Assembly: GCF_001577835.2 (NCBI RefSeq)
Contig: NC_029517.1
Location: 21,813,736-21,877,735, forward strand
Direction of reading: 5' to 3'
Length of the DNA: 64,000 nucleotides
From: Coturnix japonica
Taxonomy: Eukaryota > Chordata > Aves > Galliformes > Phasianidae
Position 1 is the first letter of the stretch. Every line of letters begins with the position of its first letter. The notes beneath the pieces were generated by a model, which saw nothing but the letters and a program-made list of their open reading frames with translations, was not told the origin of the DNA and did not search any database. Position numbers and translations under genes: made by a program. Shown here piece by piece: positions 21,081 through 34,741 of this stretch.

Positions 21081-23659
21081 TATTTCACCTCTACAAAAAA
21101 CCTCAAACCAGCCAAGCCCAGGCAGGCCAACCCAGTAATTCAATTCCAAAATCTCAGCATTCTTTATACAATACTTATGTTGACTCCTCTAGCATGTCAT
21201 ATTCTTCCATTGGGTAGAGAAACAAACCATCTTTCTGATCTGGAAAACAAAAGTTTTTGTGTCAGGAAAGGAAGGTGACAAGCAAGTTCATAAGATCCTC
21301 ATAACTGTACTCAGATTTGAACTACATGGAGTAAACACTGGATTTCTGATGAATTTTATAGAACAGTTTGATAGGCTGAACTGTATAACATAATATAACA
21401 TCATAAGCAGCATCTAGAAGAATAACCTAAAGAAATACAGATAACAACAAATAACATCCCTCAGATCTAGAAAGTTTGGCTTTGAGCAAGCTTTAATGTA
21501 GCAGGATAGTTTCTCGAGCTCAGGTTCTGTGCTGCTAAAAAAAGGCAAATATGTTTCCTCACCTGTTCTGAGAACTGCAGTATTTTTGAGGATATCAGTT
21601 TTCTGTGATTATTAAGCTCACAGAGTATTGGTGAGAACTGACCCTAATTCTGTAAGGAACTTCATTGCAATTCTACACCAGCGACGCAATGCAGGACAAT
21701 AAGCACAATAGTATATTATTATCTAGTTTCCACACAAACAGGCTGTGAGCATTTAAACTAAATATAGACGTCGTTAGAGTCTGGATTACATCTGCTGCAT
21801 GACATAAACCCAAAGCTACTAGCTCACATACATGGAAAGTATTCAGCTTAAGGACGGTATGAGAGAGAAACATAGCTCAGACAATCCGTTTCTGTTGGTA
21901 GCATGGAGGTTCTAGGTGTTAATCCTTTAAAAATGTTCTACTTAGGAAAAATATGCAACAATAAAATAGCATTGCATTCCTATTTTACACAGAGAGATGG
22001 TATTTAAATATCGCTCTGCAACTGAACACAGCAAAATATCAAACATTCTTTACCTCAGCTTAGCAGGCTGAAAATGCTTGTTAGGGAAGCTGCTGCTTGC
22101 TCCTCCTGACCCAGAAAACTGAGCTTCTAAGTGCTCTTAAGTGGAAATCACTCCTGAAATGTGGAAAACCTTGGTGTGCACTCTGCAGGTACGATGCGGC
22201 TGTTGTAGTCACATGTGTGTTGTAGCCTTTCTTCATAAGTAATCAGAGAGAAATCTTGGAATCTGGCTACCTCCTGAAGTGAAATTAATTGCATTTTAAT
22301 AAATAAAGAAGTAAAGTCCTGAGGAAAACTATTGCACAGGCAGAAAAAGGGTTTGAAACTATTGCAGTAGACAAATTCTATTTCCTGTTCCACAAGACAC
22401 TCCACACTCAGCACTGTGTGGCAGTGCAATATATCAGGAGAGCTCACCCAGCCTTTGTGGAACTGCCTGAGCTCAGGTCTGTTGCTTGCTGAGATCCTTA
22501 TTATTCTTATTATGCTGACACTTGATGTTGCCTGGTTGCTTTCAGCCATACTAAACACTCTGATTTCCAGATTTCGTTTATATTTGTTTCCAGTGCTTAT
22601 ATTTGGTCATCAGAGTGCCCTTTGGTGCTCACTAAAGAATCCCTTTCTTTTTTTTAGTTACTTGGAATTCTAATCTTTAACTTCTGAGTAGAAATAACAA
22701 ATACATTTTCAGAATAAGCCTTCAAGCTGCTTTAGCGATTCCTTCTTTTCTAGCTTGTACATTCAAGCACTGTGTATCATAAGATACATGACAAGCCGGT
22801 TATGGTATCATTGTTACATATGAACAAGAGGCAGCTCTATATTATGTGGGGAGGCTGTAACTTGCAGGTGATTTTATTTCAAATTCTAGTGAAAGAATCC
22901 TTCTTTTCCCTGAATGTTTTGCCCAGCGTTTCCCTTATTAGTTGCAGGTCAGCTCAGGTTTCTGATGGTGGCAGCAATGATTTAAAATAAAACAAGAACC
23001 CTTAGCTACAGCCCACATAGTATTAAAAATATGGTGGAAGGGCTCCAGCTGCAAGTCCCTTCACCCACACCCAAAGAGGCATTAACCCTCAAGTAATCTG
23101 ACAAATGGAATCTGAGATAGTTCTGAAGGTCAGTATGGAGGACAAATTCAGATGGCAACATCTGCAAGATAATAATGATAATCAATAGTTAATATGTTAA
23201 ATATCCATCTGAAGAAATCATCTCTTAAATTCTAAAGGTATAGTAAATTTTACGTCCTTTTACTTGATATGAAGGTTGCTTAGCTGTTATGCAGTGCATA
23301 GTCCTGATTTTTCTACCTGGTCAGGTTTCTTACATACAATAAAATTAATGGGAAAATTTAGGGAACACCTTTGGTATTCATTAAGAACAAATAGCGCTTG
23401 CTTTTGAAGAATTATGATCTAACAGATAGCGTCAAATAAGATACTAATGACAGCAGCACCACAACATATAGATAGATTGGTGTATGCAGTAAGTTCATCT
23501 CTTCTGTACTGTCAAAGTAATAGATAGGTCTTTTGTCAAAATACTATCTAATAGGCTTTTGAAAAAGCCTAGAAATCATCCATGACAAATCTGATCAAGT
23601 GAGCAGAATCATTATAGTATTCCTCAAAGAAAAGGAAAACACTAGACAGAGTCACAGCA
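21081..23659. other. Intergenic, nothing recognised
   Basis: AT-rich sequence. The 136-codon minus-strand frame at 22148-22558 has no recognisable domain. I see no repeat or RNA gene. Confidence 0.5.
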
Positions 23660-24650
23660 TCTCAGCATGGCTGAGGTGTGCAGGAGCTCTGGCTCCATGC
23701 AGCCCATCCCCTAATTAGCAGGGACACCTGGAGCAGGGTGGCTTGGCCCTTGTCCAGGCTGCTTCTGATGCTCTCTGAGGAGACCCCACAGCCTCTGGGT
23801 ACCTGTGGGTACCCTCTGTGGCACCCACACAGCACAGCAGTTCTTCTCATGTTCAGAGGGACCTCCTGTGCCTCTTGTCTCAGCACTGGACAACAACAAA
23901 CTGAGCCTGACTCCATCCTGTCTTCAACCTCTCCTCAGGTGTTTATCCACATCAATCAGATCCCCCCAGAGCCTTTCCTTCCCCAGGCTGAACAAACTCT
24001 GCTCTGTCATCCTCTCCTCACAGCACAGATGTTCCAGTCCATCCATCCTCATTTCAACCCTTCATTAGGACTCTCTCCAGTAAATCCAAGTCTGTCTTGT
24101 ACTGAGGAGCCCAGAACTGGACACAACACTCCATGTGAGGCCTCTCAAGAGCTGAATAGAAAAGAATGATCACCTCCATCATTCTGCTGGCAAAATTCCT
24201 CTCAGTGCAGCCCAGGATACCATTAACCTTTGCAGCAAGGGCACACTGTTGGTTCATGCTGAGCTTGGTGTCTATCAGCATCCCACATCTCTTTTTGCTC
24301 CCCATCCCAGTGAGTCCTGAAGCTGGGGTGGGTCCATCACTGATGAAGGTCTCTGTCAGTCTATATCTCAGATTGATCAGGTCCCTCTGGGTGGCAGCAC
24401 GGCCCTCTGTGTGTATCTGCATTGTTCCCAGTTCTGCCACCTCCAAACTTGCTGGAGGTCTGTCTTCCACATCACTAATAAAGATGTTTAACAGGTCAGA
24501 ATTCTGCTACTAGGCCTCACACCACGGACCATTCTGAACAAATTGGCTTAGCCAGTTTTAAATCTACCCCACTGGCCAGTATGAGGCTTTTCTGGGAGAC
24601 AGCATCAAAGAACCTACTGAAGTCCAGGTAGACAATAGCCACTGCTCTCC
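23660..24650 (-). mobile_element. CR1 LINE fragment with ORF2 3' part
   Basis: Read on the minus strand, 24054-24470 encodes the C-terminal part of CR1 ORF2: ISDGPTPASG, LIDTKLSMNQQCALAAK, NGILGC, VIILFYSALERPHME and CVQFWAPQYKTDLDLLERV match the consensus order that follows the reverse-transcriptase core. Sequence to about 24650 belongs to the upstream part, and 23660-24050 is a divergent 3' portion with long interruptions. The copy lacks the 5' half of ORF2 and ORF1, so it is 5'-truncated and inactive. Confidence 0.85.
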
Positions 24651-27600
24651 CTTCATTTTTATGCTTGCTTTATACTTTGCATGTAAATTTTCTAGGAACT
24701 CTCAGGTATGACTGGCATTAACAAGTGTACAATTCTTACAGAATCATTTACAATTCCATTACAGATTTAAAGGTTTTAAGAGACAAATGTAGGGCAGCAG
24801 ACAATATTATTAACACATTTTTGTAGCTTTTTAGTAGGAATTTAAGTCAGCTAACTCGTTGCCCTGGCAAAGAGAATCATTCTGCCGCCTAGTGGCAGTA
24901 GCTCACTGTGTAGCAGTAATTAAGTCTGTGAGACTTTCTTCTTGAGGATTCTCACACTTCTATTATTTTCTCGTAGTCATTTCTTTTTCATCTGTTAGAA
25001 CTTCTTTCTATTAAAAGAAGAACAAGAGCCAACCAATGTCAGAGCCTTAATGGACATTGCTATATATAACAAGAAGCCTGAATGAAGAGGAAAATCAAGA
25101 GTATCAAATAACTGGATTTTACCAGCAGTGCAACAGTACCATCAAGTCAGCAGTATTTGAACACGTAAATAGCTAATAAAGAGGTAAGGGGGTGAAAAAA
25201 TACTGCTCTAGTGGTTTCGTAATCGTTTATAGCTGTTTTTCTTACCTCCTGTATTAGACCACAACTCAGTTAAACAAGGATTTAAACTGACATAAAAAAT
25301 GACTGGTGAGTGTTCCAATCCTTTTGTTACATCATGTATAAGCATTTCTCTGGAATAGGCCCATGCTGCTCACGGAATATTTTTTGCAGCCTGTTTCACA
25401 GCACACCAGAGGTTTGGTGACAAGGATAGATGCATCCTGGATAAGAAGCAAACCAATAACAAACAAAATATGCACTATAAAAGAACAGAGCTGCCTCGGC
25501 ATGCTTTGAAATTCATTGAAATGATGTTTACCATATACACAGAGGATTACTCCTTAGGAAAACAGGAAAGATATGACATGGAGCCCATATTAATAAAGCG
25601 GAATATTACCTACCTGTCATTAGGAGGTACATCAAGAAAGTGCACGCATAGATAACCAGTAGAAAATAAAGTACATGGGTACCCCTAAAAGGGATTTATA
25701 TTTGCTGGAGAAAGATGAATGTATATTGTTTAGATATGCACACAGAGATGTTCTTTTGTCATAGTGTGGCTGAGAAAAACACACTGAAGAGGGATAGATT
25801 CATCTTCCTAGCATGGAGTGTGACACAGAGGTAGTGGTTCCTCTTGCACAGTTTGATACTTTCAACAGATATTTATTCTTCTGTTACCTCTATGTCTGCT
25901 TTGCAGTAACACCACAAGGATATTTACGGGCAATGTGAGGAAAAGCAGTGTGAATTTATTGACTTATCTACTCAAATGAGTGGTAAAAAAGACAGAACTT
26001 TCTCACTGGAATAATTCACAGTGTAATGTCAGTAATGGGTTACTACTCCTGGATGTTTCTGGAGAGTCATTAACAACACATGCCAGATCTGCCATCTGTG
26101 GTGCTGGGAAGCCATGGGACAGCAAGGAAGACCCAGGGGCACACACAGTCTGCAAGCAGCTGGCAGGCAGCTATGTACAATCAGGAGTTACAGACAACTT
26201 GATGCAGCGGGTGCTGCCTGAGGAAGAAGAGGCAGTGCTGGCTGCTGGCACAGAAATAGGCAGGTCTGCTGAGATAGGAGCTGATGACACATCTTGGCCA
26301 CTCTGAAATAGGTGATCCCAAGGCTGCAACAAAGGCTTTGCCTTGGCGCTAGTGGTGACTATGCAGGAGCAGGCTGGTAGAACTGAGGTGCGTAGAGGTG
26401 AATCTCTCACGACATGTATTTATGTGATTTTTTACAATGGATGGGTAGAGCTGATGTGCAGCTCATCTGATTAAAAGATGTCATCTGCATTTAGGCTACA
26501 GGCATCTCCCAGTGCCAAGGACTGCACTCACTCATGCAGCAGCTATCCTGCTGCTCTGCTCGCTCAGATGGAGGCCTGGAGGGTCTAAGAGAGGCAAGTA
26601 GAGCTGGGCAGTTCTGCAACCTCCCTCAGCTGTTTGCCAAGGCCCCTCAGCTCTGCCCATGCTATTTCTCAACAGATGAGACCCCTGTGTAACACAGTGT
26701 GTAGGAGATGCCAGCAGCATTGCAAGGATGAAGGACAGCAGTGTTTTTAGGGACTGTTTGTCTCCAGCCTCTAGAGCTTTTATAAACCTCAGTGTTCTGC
26801 AGCTTCCATGAGTGATAAGGAGGAGCAACTTGTCTTGGGAATGGGTGGGGTAGGGTGGGCTTAACGCGAAGCACTTCGGGGAGCAATGCAGCAGTGTCAG
26901 GACAGCATTGACAGATTTTCTGGCTGACACACAGTGTTTCATGGGCAGCAAATCTGATCCTCAGTTGAAGTTAAGAGATTGTCACTTGCATTCTCCCCAG
27001 GCCGCTGGCACCACACAGCCAATGAGACCCACAGCAGCTCTGCACTGGCCCTGCTGGATGATGCTGAATAGCCCTGCTGTAAGTAGGTCAGACATGCACA
27101 CATAGAATCAGCACTTGTTTTAGTCACCCCAAAGCATGCCTGCTGCTCTGAGACAACATAACCCTGACAAGATCTCCCTCCTCTATAGTGGGCACTGTGA
27201 ACAGACATACTGAACAGACATACATTCCCTACATTATGTTCATACTCCTGCAGGGAATGTGGGTTCATGGGGTTCCTGCTATGCAGCGGCCTACTTGAAA
27301 CTCAAGTAACTTGATACAATCAGACTGTACAGTTTTCCTTTCTCTGTGCACACTGTTCTCCACTGTAGCCCATCTCTCCTAGTAAGCAGCTTTCTAGCAG
27401 AAAAAACTCTTCTTTAAAGTTCATCTGGGGCCTTAACTCACCTTTATCCCTATTTACTTTAAAAAATATTAGCTTCATACCAATCTAGTGTATGATGTCC
27501 TAAACAACCCTGCTTCCTTCATCTCTTCTGTGGTGTTCACTGACCTCTAGGCTAAGCAGAGTGGAGCAGGAGTTTTTATTACCAGTGGACAAAATTCATT

Positions 27601-30600
27601 CTTGCCCCAAGGATGTTATTCTAGAGATGCTTTTTTGTTGCAGACACAGCTGGGTTATGTTTAAGGCGGGTGGACAGGCAGCCCTTGAGAATGGCATCAG
27701 GCATGAAATGCCTACATCACAAGGGGTGGCTTAGAGGATACTTGTCAGTTTACATACATATACACGAAGGAGACATAAGCATCCCTCAGACCAAAAAATG
27801 TCTGAATCAAACTGCACCAAGAACAGACATCTCAATGCAGGAGATGGATGTGCAATAAAATTGTGAGGAAGGAGTCAAGATTAAGAATTGCCATGTACTA
27901 CAATATCTATAACAGTGCTAGAAACCTGCCTACTTTCAGATCTGCAATTTGAGGGATCCCAAATCACCTCACCTTTTTATGCCACTGACATGCAGCTCTC
28001 CGCTTGGACATGTATTAGTATAGGTAGGTTATTAATTTTGGCTATGTGAGGCAGCCACCTAACTATGGCCTGATATGCATAAGTGATTTAATTTTGCAAA
28101 GACATGGATACGAGAGCCATGAAGGCCTGCTGAATGCTAATTGGCACTTTGTTGGTGGAACGCTGTGTGCTGCCCTATCTTTTCCCTGAGGCTTCCTCAC
28201 TAAGATGGTTACTGTGTCTGAAAGATCGTCATACTCAATGGTAATTTTCCCCAGCTCCTTCACTATTTATTTTTAGAATTAAATAAGAAAAAAAATCCCA
28301 TCTACAATCCTAGACACTGACAGCTATTTGGGATCAGAAGCAAGGCAATCATGCTTACACATGGCAACATTAAATTCCCTTAACCAAGCAGCAATTCAAA
28401 GCAGTGTAACAAGCTCCACCTCAGAACTTTTTTATCATCCATCCACTTTTAAGAAGATTAAGTTGTAATATTTCTCTTCTGCTTTCATCTTCCCTCTCTG
28501 AGTGCCATCCAGGCCTCCAGGCAAGCATAGCTGCTTATCCTCATCTGGAGACTTCAAGTCAGGGAAAACAAGAGAGAGAGTAAAAAATGCAGACTAACTT
28601 GACAACAAGCTGTGGGTATGTATGGATTAGAAGAGACACATTTTAATGGTATATATAGCAAAAACTCTGGGCACCTCTTGAAAACCTTTTGTCATGCACT
28701 GAAACATTGATAGCCAGTTCTAAAGACATCCTGATCACCTCTAAAATTAGCTCCTATTATTGTCTCTAAAGATGGGATATTAAGGCTAGAATTCCTGATT
28801 AACTTATACCAGTCATCAGTTCAATTCATGGTTAAAGCACAGTGGAGAGGCCAGCAATGTCTTGGGCAGAATTATGAAAAATAACAAGTATTTCAAAGAG
28901 ACACATTTTAGACAAACACTTTTTTTTAGGATCTTCTCTCCAGAACGCATTTCTGCTTCCTTCAGTCACAAGAATTATCAGCCAGAAGTTTCAGTTTATT
29001 GTCAAAAATACCGTTTACCTGGTCTTATACATTTTAATACACCTCCAAGATATGTTAAATTCATGGGGCACCTTTTATGTACAGCAGATTTTAACTTGGA
29101 CTGGTAAAGCTAAGCTTTAAGTCAATATTTAGTGTGTCTCTGGAACTGCATACAGAAATGTCATACCCTTTCATGTCTGTACCAATGCAAGCTGTAGTTT
29201 TAATCAAATACAAAGAACTGGATTTTAAACCAAAGGTAGTGTGGGGAAATTAGTTAGAATTTTGTAAAAAGAAGCGAAGTACTGTAAAGATTTCTGAGCT
29301 GCCAATGCTTCTATAAATTCAGCTATTTTTCCTCTTCCCTTTGACCAAGCTCTTGAGTCATCAGGAACTTGACGCAGACCCAAATGGAGTTTGATTTTTT
29401 GGTTTGGTTTGTGTTGGTATTTTAAGGCACTTCAGCCTATTTCTCCTTTGAGTCCTTCATACAAGCTCTAGAACTCTCCTTTTGCAGCTTCCTCAGCAAT
29501 TCAGAGCACAAACTGTAAGAAAGCGCTGCAAAACCCTTCCAGTCTGAAGTCCTTCCTTTAGAGGCCACTGAGTTCCACTCAGGAAAATGTCTTTCAGAAA
29601 CTCCCAGTTCCTTTCCAAAGCACCTGGTATACTGCTAAGTTTCCAAACTCTTCCCAGCACACCAAACTTTTTCAAAAAGAAAAAATGATTTGCATTACAT
29701 GGCAAGCATTTGCAATTTGAAAAGGCAGTAGTTCAATTTCCAGACTGTTCTTCCTTGTGTACCATTTCCATGCCTAAGTTAAAAGTGAAAAAACAGAAGC
29801 CAGGGTAATGCTGTGTTTGAATGGGCAGAGCCTCAAACAGGAAGCCATGTCCATGATTCCTATTTCAGATGTGCTGTGCTGTTCAGCTTTAGGATGACAT
29901 GAAAAAGGATTTCTTGGAGAATTATGGTTATCTTTTATGGAAAGAGTAGGGCTCCATAGGATGAATTTTACCTTGAGAACCAGGTTTCATCCACAGTCAC
30001 ACTGCTTGGCATTTCTCAGCTAAGTTTCCTTTCATTAATTTGTAGAAACGTAGATCCAACTTCCAGTTAATTGCTGTTTTAGTTGGTGCTTATTATCACT
30101 TAACGTTTATAGTACAGTTTACCAAGTCTTTTCAATCACAGTTGACAGATCAATCTACTAACTTCTCTATAGCTAGATAGACTGAAGAATTTATCATTTC
30201 ACTGAAGAGCAAATACAGGGCATATATCAATCAAAGTGTATGGTTAACATCATGCATGCAGCTTGCTTTTCTATTTTTTGAAGGTAGGATGGAGAGAAGA
30301 GCACTCTTACCCATATGTGGGTTACTCTGTGGGAAATGCTGCTCTTTCTAAACATAGACATTTTTCCTCTCCTGCAAGTGCCATTCTTTGTGTTCTTAGC
30401 TCTCCTTCATTTCCTTCATGTTCTGTTGCTTGAAGAGCAGTAAAAATTAAACAGTTTGTTTCAGTTTGTGAACATTCAGACTATCCCAGCTTGCAGAAAT
30501 TTCAGCCCAAGACCCAGTGATCTGCCTGGAGAGCTAACTGCTTTCAGCAAACAGTTAAGAAAAGCTCTCCAACGCCTTCTTCTTAAACAACTTTTTCATA

Positions 30601-33599
30601 CTAACCAACTGCCCATGCATTTCTTGAAAGACCAGCAACCAGCTCATCTGTAAAAAGGAGATTTCTAAAGCCGTTCGTAATAGTGCCCTATAGAGACATT
30701 AGTGCCATAACAGTAAACCTGACTTCAGAAGTGAAATTCTACATCTTTTCTAAAGCTTGCTTTGATTGTTTTTTTTTTCTTTCTGCCTTTTGATCCTTTG
30801 TTTAATCCATTGCCTTTGAAAAGCTGCAAGGCATTTTGTAACATCCTCAATTATCTGCAGAGGTCTATCGTGCAAAGCGTCTGAAAAGTAGTGGTAGCAT
30901 CATTTGCATTAAGCCCTGCAAATGTTGGCTTTGAAATTAATGTTTAATCTTCCTGTGGCACAAACTTCCAAAAGAGTTTGCCTACTTCTGTTGTACTCTC
31001 TTACTGCACTTTGAGAAGTAGGAGCTGTTGGCGCCTAAGGGAGGGAAATACGGTGCACTGATAATTGTTTGTCTCACATCTCACCATAAATGGTCACTGG
31101 ATGTCAGAGCAATTTAAGCCAGTCTTCATTAATATCCTACATGTGAACGACTATACATAGAGTAACTTCAAAACAAAACGGTGTCAAATTGATTCACTTG
31201 GGCATTTCAGGTCTAGTAGCCAAATATACATAAAATGCTCACAGAAACCTCTAAAATTTACTTGTGTTTCTGTAAGTTGGAAGAGGGGAAACAGGCAAAT
31301 AATGTGTTTTTGCAGTTTTATGGATAGACTTCTTTTTTTCCCATACAATCAGTGGGCTGTGATGAGCTCCAGACTTAATTTCCAGTTTCTCTTTAGATGA
31401 CACCATGGTTAGTGTGTATGTGCACAACTGACCTCTGCTGGAGAGAAAGCAGCTTGTCAGATGTGCATAATTGCTAATCATTTTGCCCTCTGTTGATCTA
31501 ATTATGTAATCTGAAGCTAAAATACTACCTTACAAATTCACAGAGCAAGGACTTCAAATTCAAAGTTTTAAAAACAATCTTAACTTTGCCCTACTGCACA
31601 TTCACCTGGTAATTAAGCCTGATTCATAATCACATAATGCCTGCTGGCAGCATATAATGAGTTGGATAACATTATGGATTTGTGTTTGATGGGAAAATGT
31701 AAAATTAATATATGTCCTGTGGTGCACTGGAATGACTGAATGTTTTTCATGAAGCGCTGTTAAAAAGACTTCATTGATTATGATGATTTTTTGTAAAACA
31801 ATAATTTATCTTCTAGAAACGTAAAGATTTTATCCCTGTTTTGTAAAATCAGTAATGATACAAGTTACCTCCCTAGAACAAGAAATAAACAAAAATGACA
31901 AGAGCTTATGCTGTGGAAAATTACGGAAGAGAGTGGTGGGAATGAGGTCAAAGAGAACAGAGCATTGCTTGTAGGGAAATTAGATATTCCTTCAGATAAT
32001 TATTTAATGGGAATAGCTGCCTATTTTTCTCTTGTGCCCAAATTCTGTCAATTCTGGGATCGCCTATGAAAAATACAGAGCTAGACTTGCTGCCCTCCAA
32101 AGCTCCTCACAGCAGATAATTTTGAAGAGAAGCTGTGTATTTTTTTGTGCTACCGGGGCTGCTGGCACTCTTTTGTACATGATCTCCTATCATTCAATGA
32201 GCTTTTGTCTGGACTTATCATTGTTTTTCATGAGTGTTGGTTTGTTTTCACTTTTCCCTTGACATTTCCATTTTGATGTTCCATTTCTATACTTCAAAAA
32301 CAGAGGACCACCCCATCAAATATTGCCACTTTTAGCAAGTATCAAAACTGTGTCCCATTGGACTGGGTTTTAAAGTGTGTTTCAGATAATTTCCTTTGTG
32401 ACCCATTAATAGAACATAAAATGCTATTATTTTGTAACAAAAATGTGGGACTCGATGGCTTTACAGCCTTATTTATGATGTACAAGTAGTACTTAATAAC
32501 ACTACTTTTATGGCTACTTAATATTAAATAGTTGAGAAAATGCTCTACCAGAGTCGGTTTTTGACCTGCATAGTCAGAAGGGCAGAGTTAAGAGATGCTG
32601 TATACATTCACACTCAGTAAATGCTTGATATTTTCATACAGTATGGCCACATGCTGTACCATACGATGCCATGTTGTATGTATATGATATCAAGGTATCT
32701 TTGTCACATATGTAAGATATCATGTTAACAATAGTAGATCCCCATCAGTCCTCACCAGGAATCAATCTGATTAGTCAGTTCAGGAGCACTAAATGAACCC
32801 AAAGCCTTCTCAGAAACCAGTCAGGAATAATTTAGATGACAGTGAAGTTTGAAGTGAATTTGCAAATGACGCACCATCAAAAAAACCCTCAAATCCAAGG
32901 AGATTTCTGCTCAAGTTGAAACCAAACCCAAGGCTTTTGTAAGCAACTTGCAGTTTCCAAAGTTGTATTGAGTATCTGCTTTGGAAAGGGCTTTACTTTC
33001 AGAAAGAGCTATGAACTGCCCCAAATGTACATTTAAAAACAGAATCTTTCCACATGCCCCAGGCTGTACAAGCAGAAGATGATGTTTTTTAATGAATCTT
33101 ACGGGAGAACAAGACATGAATCTTCTCTGCTTCAGCTCCAATTACATTGAGAAACAATTATTTCATCACCATGACTTTATCCTTAGTGGATGCCATTGTT
33201 CTTCAAGGCTCTTCATTTCCTGGCCAGGTGCAGTCCATCTGGGTCTGACACGAACAGGATGAGATGCAAATCCTTGACTGTTTTCCAGTGACCTGGATAT
33301 ACCGTGCACTTCTCAGGACAGGCTCTGGATCTGGAATGACAATGGCTGGAGTTAGCACAGCCCACTAAAACAAACCAAATATAGTTCAAGGGATACATTT
33401 CAGGACAGGACATGGACATGCACATACTGGGAGAAGAGCCAGTGTGCTGCTGGAAGGAGCTGAGCCCTCCTCTCTTTTCCCTGCTACCATAGGAGCACAA
33501 CGAGGAAACAGGGCCAGAAGGAAACGTCCATCACTGGTAACCCATGCCCTCATCTAACTGTGAAATATGAGAGGTGTCCACCTGCTCTGAAGCCCTCTC
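24651..33599. other. Intergenic interval, DYNC1I1 side
   Basis: No gene is recognised. A somewhat GC-richer patch at about 26050-27080 has several overlapping open frames on both strands without domains. Around 30.9-31.75 kb there are stretches with homeodomain-type TAATTA and octamer-like ATTTGCAT motifs that look like conserved regulatory DNA. Confidence 0.5.
31450..31760. promoter_or_regulatory. Candidate conserved non-coding element
   Basis: Complex, non-repetitive AT-rich sequence with clustered homeobox-type sites (CTAATTATG, GGTAATTAAG, CATAATG) and no open frame. It lies upstream of DYNC1I1 in a locus known to hold DLX5/6 enhancers further along. This is a pattern judgement only; alignment is required. 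Confidence 0.3.
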
Positions 33600-34392
33600 C
33601 TTTCCTCCTCCACAGGACAAGGCCACAGCAGGAGCTCACTGCTGTCATGGCTGTTCAGGCCTTTGACATTATCCCCCAAAACATCATCATTTTCGGCAAA
33701 CTGGAAAAATCTGAGTTTGATGGATGGTCTGTTCAATGGATGAGGAACTGGGTCAGTTCCAGGACCAGTGCTTTTTAACATCTTTATCAATGATATTGAC
33801 TGTGGGATCAAATGCATCCCCTGCGGTCTGCAGATGACATCAAGCTGTGTGGTACAGTCGACATGCATGAGGGACGGGATGCCATTCAGAGACCTAAACA
33901 GGATGAGCAGCGGGCCCAGGTGAATCTCATGAGGGTCATCAATGCAAGTGCAAGTCTTACATCTGTGTTATGGCAACCCGCACAATCAGTGCAGGGAATG
34001 TTAGGATAGAGAACAGCCCTGGCCCTGCTGAGAAGGACTTTGGGGTACTGATGGATGGCAGCTGGGTATGAGCCGGCAGTGTGCCCTCATAGCCAGAAAG
34101 GTAACTGTATCTTGGTCTGCAGACTCTTTAGCAGGGTCTGTGCTGGTAGGACAAGGGGAAATAGGGGATATACAGATTGGATATAGGTAAGACGTTTTAG
34201 TAAGGGTGATGAGGCACTGGCACAGGTTGCCCAGAGAGGTGGTGGATGCCCTGTCCATGAAGATATTCAAGATTAGGCTGTATGGGACTTTGAGCAACCT
34301 GATGGAGCTGTAGGTGTCTCTGTTCGTTGCAGGGGAGCTGGGCTAGATTGCCTTTATGAGCACCTTCCAACTCCAAGGCTTCTAAGATTCCG
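33600..34392 (+). mobile_element. CR1 LINE remnant, internally deleted
   Basis: In plus orientation, pieces of CR1 ORF2 appear in order: AFDIIPQNIIIFGKLEK and GWSVQWMRNW of the reverse transcriptase, GPVLFNIFINDID, a decayed ADDIKLCG (the active-site DD), then SRQCALIA, HWHRLPREVV and the 3' tail CCTTCCAACTCCAAGGCTTC. The order is right but about 800 bp covers what takes far more in a full element, so several internal deletions have occurred. Old and inactive. Confidence 0.85.
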
Positions 34393-34660
34393 TTGGCCTG
34401 GTCATAATGAAGTTGGTAGCCAGGCTACCGTAGAGCTGATGCCAAGGGCCAAGGTGGTACAGGAGGTGCTGGGTAAGCTGTCCTGAGGCTATACCTAGAC
34501 TGCTTTAAGAGTGATGGCTAAGCTGTGGTAGAGATGCTGGCTAGGTTGGTGTGAGGGAGATACGAATGCAGCTATGGGGGTGACAGCCGGGCTGCACTGG
34601 AGGAGATGGTGAAACCATTGCACGGAGCCACGGAGCTGGTGGCTGGGCTGCATTCGTGGT
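34393..34660. repeat. Degenerate 23-bp minisatellite region
   Basis: Between two CR1 tails lies GC-rich DNA with a 23-base period. Four consecutive units are clear at 34516-34538, 34539-34561, 34562-34584 and 34585-34607, each resembling GGCTAGGCTG followed by a purine-rich half ending GAT or similar. Weaker copies seem to lie upstream from about 34400. Units differ at many positions, so the array is old. Confidence 0.55.
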
Positions 34661-34741
34661 GTAGGGAACCTGCTTTCGCAGGGGGGTTGGACTCGATGAT
34701 CTCTTGAGGTCATCCAACCCCTACAATTCTGTCATTCTGTG
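34661..34741 (+). mobile_element. CR1 LINE 3' tail abutting CpG island
   Basis: Typical 3' terminus: CCTGCTTTCGCAGG, GGTTGGACTCGATGATCTCT, CCAACCCCTACAATTCTGTC and ATTCTGTG. Only about 80 bp remain, in the same orientation as DYNC1I1, ending where the DYNC1I1 CpG island begins. Confidence 0.9.

Noticed and set aside
22148-22558. 136-codon minus-strand frame
   Set aside because: No domain, signal peptide or exon border; length is compatible with chance in AT-rich DNA of this size.
26050-27270. Cluster of overlapping 65-139-codon frames in a GC-richer patch
   Set aside because: Frames on both strands compete, none has a domain, and no LTR ends or LINE tail could be recognised, so no element or gene is called.
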